DNA from: Scolanthus callimorphus
Lineage: Eukaryota; Cnidaria; Anthozoa; Actiniaria; Edwardsiidae
Length of the DNA stretch: 64,000 nucleotides
Assembly (NCBI GenBank): GCA_033964015.1
Contig: CM066913.1
Coordinates: 19,181,854 to 19,245,853 of the forward strand
Direction: 5' to 3'
This document shows, piece after piece, positions 58,490 to 64,000 of this stretch. The stretch's first letter is position 1. The number at the start of each line of letters is the position of its first letter. A model generated the notes under the pieces. That model was given only the letters and a program-made list of their open reading frames with translations. It was not told the origin of the DNA and ran no database searches. The position numbers and the translations under genes are program-made.

Positions 58490-59368
58490 AACTGCTGAAA
58501 GAGCTGGACTCCCTTTTTAAAATGAATTCAAACACAAATAAAATGGCTCCTCGACTGCCAAAATGACAACAACTTCGAGTTTTCGCGCGTGATCAAATGC
58601 GCAAGTGCAGAAGAACTCGTTACCAGTCTCTCGAGCAATCTCGGCCAAATATGAAAGTTGGTTTTCAAATTTGCCACAGAAATTCCCAGCAAAGATTGTG
58701 GTCGTACTTGCGCGAAACATATTAGTTCTGCTCCTGTGAAGTTTTTATTTGATTGGCAGCTAAATCCTGAGGATTCTATTTATTGTTCCTACAAAAAAGA
58801 ATCGATGGGCGACTTTGTGTTTTGGTCAGATTTAGCTCGCTGCATGGCAAAGTCAAAAAAATTTGCAAAGTGCAACCCCCCTGCAATTGCCTTCTGATTG
58901 TTGGTTTTCAAAAAAACAAATATTAACTATGCACACAAATATTAATTATGTGTTGCGCGCCGAAGTCGCCATACGGATAAAGTTTTGATTACTTTTGACA
59001 AGTTTGGCGGCCCGCCTGACCACTCAGTGAACAGATGACACTGAAAGGCGAGACAATCACAGCTACATTTGTAACTATGTACACACCTTCTTAATTTATT
59101 AATTTTAATGACTAACATATCTACCTTTTCGACCCGAATGTGATCTGTTCGCGTTAAGACCGCGCCAAACTTGTCAAAAACTTTTGTGGCAACGGTTTTG
59201 GCGTACGTAACAAGCAGGGAAAAGTTTCGTTCTCAAATAAGAATCAAAATCCCAATTTGTAGTACTGATACAACAAGAAGTGATTCGTTCACGGTACACG
59301 TCCTATTTCAGAAAAGTTTCACCGTCACAACTCTCTTTGTAGCCCGCGGTGCGTCATTAGAGAATTAA

Positions 59369-61114
59369 GGTGACTCATTCGAAATTCAAAATGCACCCAA
59401 CTGTGTCTAGAGCGCAACTCTGCGTCGCTAAACTCAAGGCTATAACTTTTGTGTATTTTCCTCTATTGTTATAATTCTTTTTTCAAATCCTACTTTAATG
59501 ATGTATAGATAAGTTCTTAGCAACCGATCTTCTTGGAAACTTTTTTAGAAGTCATAATCTAAATTTTTGTGAGGCCCTAATTTCATATTCAGGTCGTACT
59601 AGAAAAAAAATTTGCCGGTTTTTTTGGCTCAAACTCCAGGAATCGATTCCAGTTGAAGTAATCTCAAATCGAGCTAAGTTACAGAAAATCGTCGGAACAG
59701 AAACGCGGTAATAAAAATGCCGTCAACTTTGGCCAAATTAGAAGGCTGATTCAGCTTGGCTTGAATTGAATTTTAAAAGTGCTCCGAAAACTCATTATTT
59801 GGGGCTCTTCCTTCGGCACTATATTGTATAGTAATGTATTAAACTTAACGGAAGGTCAGATTGTAAATACGACGAACTACTAAAGTGTTCGAAAATTATT
59901 TACCGAGGAAAGAAATCGTGAAAGCGCAATGAATTTATTACAAGAATGTCGCGTTAAAATGTGTCGTTATTACGTATAATTTCTTGCTAAGATTTATATA
60001 GACGAAAAGCTTGTGGCATTGGTAAAACTAAGTAACCAAATTTGACCATTATGTGTGTTTATTTGGTATAGAAGAAAATTACAAAGTTACGACATTCACC
60101 CTCTACTCTTGCACGCAGATTTGAAGCTCTCTTGTTAATGAATGATAATGAAATCTGACGTTTTTCCAGGGGGAGCTCATTAGGCCAAATCTAATCAATA
60201 GCAGTCACGCTCCGAAAATAGCAATTGTCTGATTAAGTCCCTATGGAACATAAAAACTTGCTATGATAAAAGCTTTCTTTGTTCGCTGATTAGAGTAGGC
60301 CTAAATGTGCTCCCCCTGGAGAAACGCCAGATTTCATTACCATTCATAAACAAGAGAGCTTCAAATCTGCGTGCAAGACTAGAGGGTGAATGTCGTAACT
60401 TTGTAATTTTCTTCTACACCAAACAAGCACATATAATGGTCAAATTTGGTTACTTAGTTTTACCAATGCCACAAGCTTTTCGTCTATATAAATCTTAGCA
60501 AGAAATTATACGTAATAACGACACATTTTAACGCGACATTCTTGTAATAAATTCATTGCGCTTTCACGATTTCTTTCCTCGGTAGATAATTTTCCAACAT
60601 TTAGTAGTTCATGGTGTTTACAATCTGACCTTCGGTAAAGTTCAATACGTTACTATACAATATAGTGCCGAAGGAAGAGCCCAAAATAATGAGTTTTCGG
60701 AGCACTTTTAAAATTCAATTCAAGCCAAGCTGAATCAGCCTTCTAATTTGGCCAAAGTTGACGGCATTTTTATTACCGCGTTTCTGTTCCGACGAATTTT
60801 CTGTAACTTAGCTCGATTTGAGATTACTTCGACTGGAATCGATTCCTGGAGTTTGAGCCAAAAAAACCGGCAATTTTTTTTTCTAGTACGACCTGAATAT
60901 GAAATTAGGGCCTCACAAAAATTTTGATTGTGACTTCTAAAAAAGTTTCCAAGAAGATCGGTCATTAATAACTGATTTATACATCATTAAAGTAGGATTT
61001 GAAAAAAGAATTATAACAATAGGGGAAAAGACACAAAAGTTATAGCCTTGAGTTTGGCGACGCAGATTTGCGCTCTAGACACAGTTGGGTGCAATTTGAA
61101 TCGAATGAGTCACC
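59369..61114. mobile_element. 1.75-kb near-perfect palindrome flanked by TTAA
   Basis: GGTGACTCATTCGAA at the left end and TCGAATGAGTCACC at the right end are inverted, and the arms stay paired for about 820 bp each (for example GCACGCAGATTTGAAGCTCT against AGAGCTTCAAATCTGCGTGC near the centre). TTAA lies immediately outside both ends (59365-59368 and 61115-61118). A TTAA target duplication fits piggyBac- or Kolobok-type transposons; with no transposase visible, this is a foldback derivative. Confidence 0.88.
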
Positions 61115-61130
61115 TTAACTAGTAATAGTT

Positions 61131-62749
61131 TCGGGGGTAGAAGCGGAATATTTTCAAACCAAAATTCATTATTCAAACCTCAAATATTCAAAATCCAAAC
61201 ATCTAAATTCAATATTCAAACTTACACCTCGACGAATATTCAAACTTCTGCTTACCGTTTCAACTATACTATGCAGTGAGGTGAGGTCAAAACAACGCCG
61301 TACCGATAGGTATCAGGGATGGTGAATAAGGTGGTGGGTATCGGGTATTACCACCCCAATAGGTATATCCAGTAGTTATTTTTCGAAGCACAAATAAGGA
61401 TACCCGGTTTTAATGCAGAAATGTGATGTTCTCTTCGTGTAAAGCACATTTTCGCCATGATGCATGAATTATTTCACGAGGTATCGGCAGTCGAAAATCC
61501 GATTTTAGGAAAATTGAAAGAGGTGGTGGATTTCGGGTACCCACTTCCCTAAACTGGATACTTATAAAGTATCGTTGCTTTGACCGTTGGTTGTTTATGA
61601 AAATATAAACATTCGAAGGGTAAGAGGATTTTGGGTAATACGTCCTCCTTGATGCCCCCTCAGAACTGACCCCCCCCCCCCCATATGTGACATAGAAGAC
61701 ATTTTTACAAATTTTGATTACGCATTTTTTTTTGTGCAGTAGTAAAGAACACCTGTAAGTTTTATTATTTAAGCGTGCAACTGCGCGCAGCAAATGACGA
61801 AATTATATTTTCTTTATTTGCGTGAAGTGCGGCCCAAATGACGATTTCTATGCTTGTAACGTCGAACTCACGCTTACCTAAGGGGTCTTCTTTCGGACAT
61901 AGTGTGATTGCCCGTCAGGCCTATTACTGCAAGTGTTTTTGGGAGAGTTTGTTGTAAACGGCGCGAGGGTAGTGTCTTCGTTGTGCAGGTTCACAAAGAC
62001 TATATTAGATGTAATTCTTTATGCGCGCGAAGCGCGCGGAAAATTTTTTAATAAGTATTAAATGAAGTGAATGTTAGGCCCTCCACAGACTAGGCATTCA
62101 GTTGTCGACAACTATTAGTTATCGACAACTAAAACATATCGAGAACTAAATGTGTTCGATACAAGAATTCCACACGCTAGGGTTTTAGTTTGGGTTTTAG
62201 TTGCCGATAAATAGCAGGACCGCTGAAAGCTTGGTAACTAATGCTCACTACGCATGCTCACAATGGAATAGTTGTCGACTGCTAAATCGAACGCCCCACA
62301 CGCTAGAAAAACGCTAAAAATCTAGTTGTCGATAACTAATAGTTGTCGACAACTAAGCAGTTTCCCTTTTCGAAAAGGGAAACTGCTTAGTTGTCGACAA
62401 CTGAAAAATTAGGGTTTAGTTGTCGACAACTAGCACCACAGACTACGTTTTTTAGTTGTCGATAAACGTTTAATTGTCGATCACTAATAGTTGTCGACAA
62501 CTAAATGCCTAGTCTGTGGAGGGCCTTAAATCAGTTAGGTATCATAGGTCGACAGACAAGGTTCAAAAATATTTTAATTGATTGAAATTTTCCAATCCTC
62601 AATTATTCCCAATTATTCAAATTCAAACTAGCAATATTCTGATTATTCATATTCAAACTAAGTTCTCAAATATTCAAACTAAATTTGTAAATATTCAAAC
62701 TAGCTTCAAAGTCAATATTCAAAATTCAAAATTCCGCTTCTACCCCCGA
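61131..62749. mobile_element. 1.6-kb transposon with 8-bp target duplication (hAT-like size)
   Basis: TCGGGGGTAGAAGCGGAAT at 61131-61149 is exactly inverted at the right end (to 62749), and TAATAGTT is duplicated at 61123-61130 and 62750-62757. Subterminal regions are rich in ATTCAAAC words. An 8-bp duplication is typical of hAT and some other families. I found no transposase frame, so it is non-autonomous. A second element is nested inside at 62077-62525. Confidence 0.87.
62077..62525. mobile_element. 449-bp Harbinger-like MITE, nested
   Basis: GGCCCTCCACAGACTAGGCA opens the element and its reverse complement closes it, followed inward by repeated GTTGTCGACAACTA words in both orientations. 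TTA flanks both sides (62074-62076 and 62526-62528), the 3-bp duplication typical of PIF/Harbinger MITEs. It lies within the element at 61131-62749. Confidence 0.85.
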
Positions 62750-64000
62750 TAATAGTTCTCACTAGAGCTGCCCCCGTGCTTTTTAAACTGCAGATGTAAT
62801 AAGTATTCAATTAACATTTTACAGCTGTTTCAGACAACACGCGAACCCACCGTTATCAGCTTGTTGGAATTTGTCAGTTGTATTTACAAAACCGTTAAGA
62901 TAGATGTGAAATTCTATAAGCCGAAACTCTACAAACAATTCTAACCAAAAGTACTAAAAGCCGTCAAAACTCTTACGAAACTCTAGCGAAATACCGAAAA
63001 CTCTTCTGAAACCTATTGTGTCACAATTCCAAAACGACTATTAATACACATTCTTACTCAGAAACACTTGCGCACAAAAATCTTGTTTGAAAACTCTATG
63101 AATATGAATACTTGAAAGCCAATTGATCTTTTCCGGAAATACTTACAACGGAGAACAGAACACAAGACTTTAGACTCTCGTTGGCTGTCTCTGCTTCGCG
63201 ACTTCTCTGCTTTTGCTCTTTTTCAATCGCTGCTCCCTAATAACCTTTATCTGCGTTTTTATACCAGCTATCACCTAAAGCTGCTAAAGAGCTTATAATA
63301 GAACTTAATTTAACAGATACTTTACTGCGGCAACCATTACACAGCAGACAGCGCACACATCGGAAGAAGACAAAAACGCCTACTTCTCCTTTGTGCTGAT
63401 GCAAAAATAATAATTAAAGTCCTCTTTCTGAGTTTTGTGAACTTATGAAATGTAAATCTTGTCGGTAAATTATCACATTCTTTCGTAGCGAAAGCTAGAG
63501 AGGATTTATAGAGTTGACTTATTGTTAAGCATAATAGCAACCATTTTGAATGCTTTACTACTATTATGAGGTTTAGAGCTCTTAGCTTTTTGTGAACATC
63601 AAGTTTTTCTCTAGACTACACAGCCACAGCAGCTCAACATTTGCTAATTCTGAACTATGAATTGCACTGACTGACTTCGACTGAGCGTCTCCTTAGAGTT
63701 TTTGGTGATTTATTAAATGTCACGACCAGTTTGTTGTGAATGTTTATAATTTTTGTCCGCCAGTGACAACAGTAGAGGTCTCAAACCCACGTTTACGAAG
63801 AACAGCTCTTTGTTAGGCTCTGCCAATTAATTTGCGTCCCTTTGCGAGTCACGTGATCTGGTCATCCAATCATAAACGTTACCCAGGACCTTTTGCGGGC
63901 CCTGCTCCGACAAATCGAGATTTTTCTGGCATATGTACCATATACCCTTATATTTTCTCTTTACGCGGGGGATTCTATAATGCCTCCTCGGGTTTTGGCC

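Larger units (their letters stand above)
58490..64000. other. intergenic region upstream of HAUS3
   Basis: No gene was recognised. The first few hundred bases should hold the HAUS3 promoter; no clear core element was found. From 59369 to 62749 the region is filled by three transposons described separately. From 62760 to 64000 it looks single-copy, with only short open frames and no recognisable product. Confidence 0.6.

Noticed and set aside
58658..58897. 79-codon plus-strand frame upstream of HAUS3
   Set aside because: No domain or clear gene signals, and it could be chance in promoter-proximal DNA.

Overview
This is a window of animal nuclear DNA. It has spliced protein-coding genes with GT-AG introns of about 0.1-6 kb, no operons, and a dense load of short inverted-repeat transposons, tRNA-derived SINEs and minisatellites. 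The gene content and repeat style suggest a marine invertebrate, perhaps an anthozoan cnidarian such as a coral. That lineage is an inference; only 'invertebrate metazoan' is well supported.

Layout. (1) 1-28033, plus strand: a head-to-tail array of three transmembrane-prolyl-4-hydroxylase-like (P4HTM-like) genes. Copy A is the last exon only (1-480), copy B has nine exons (3410-11871, 571 aa) and copy C has eleven exons (16642-28033, 461 aa). I joined the exons of B and C by hand from splice sites and reading phase, and both give an uninterrupted frame. Copy C keeps the complete iron/2-oxoglutarate site. Copy B has lost the distal iron-ligand His and the 2-oxoglutarate Lys, and copy A has lost the distal His. 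(2) 28570-36909, minus strand: a six-exon PHF24/GINIP-like gene (450 aa) with a PHD finger and three EF-hand loops. Its fifth intron holds about 28 tandem copies of a 97-bp unit, each carrying a copy of the exon 5 splice donor. (3) 40973-58489, minus strand: the augmin subunit gene HAUS3, about 17 exons. Two single-base frame problems in exons 4-5 may be assembly errors or real lesions. Inside its 6-kb intron 11 a 90-codon ORF of unknown function is followed by a histone-type stem-loop. (4) 58490-64000: no gene recognised; several transposons with readable target-site duplications, including a nested pair.

The three gene families have no obvious joint pathway. The P4HTM-like proteins are expected in the secretory pathway/ER, the PHF24-like protein at membranes as a Gi-signalling adaptor, and HAUS3 on spindle microtubules. 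The most interesting biology is the P4HTM-like array, where a probably active enzyme sits beside two diverged paralogues that share lost introns, a lost iron ligand and a C-terminal module.
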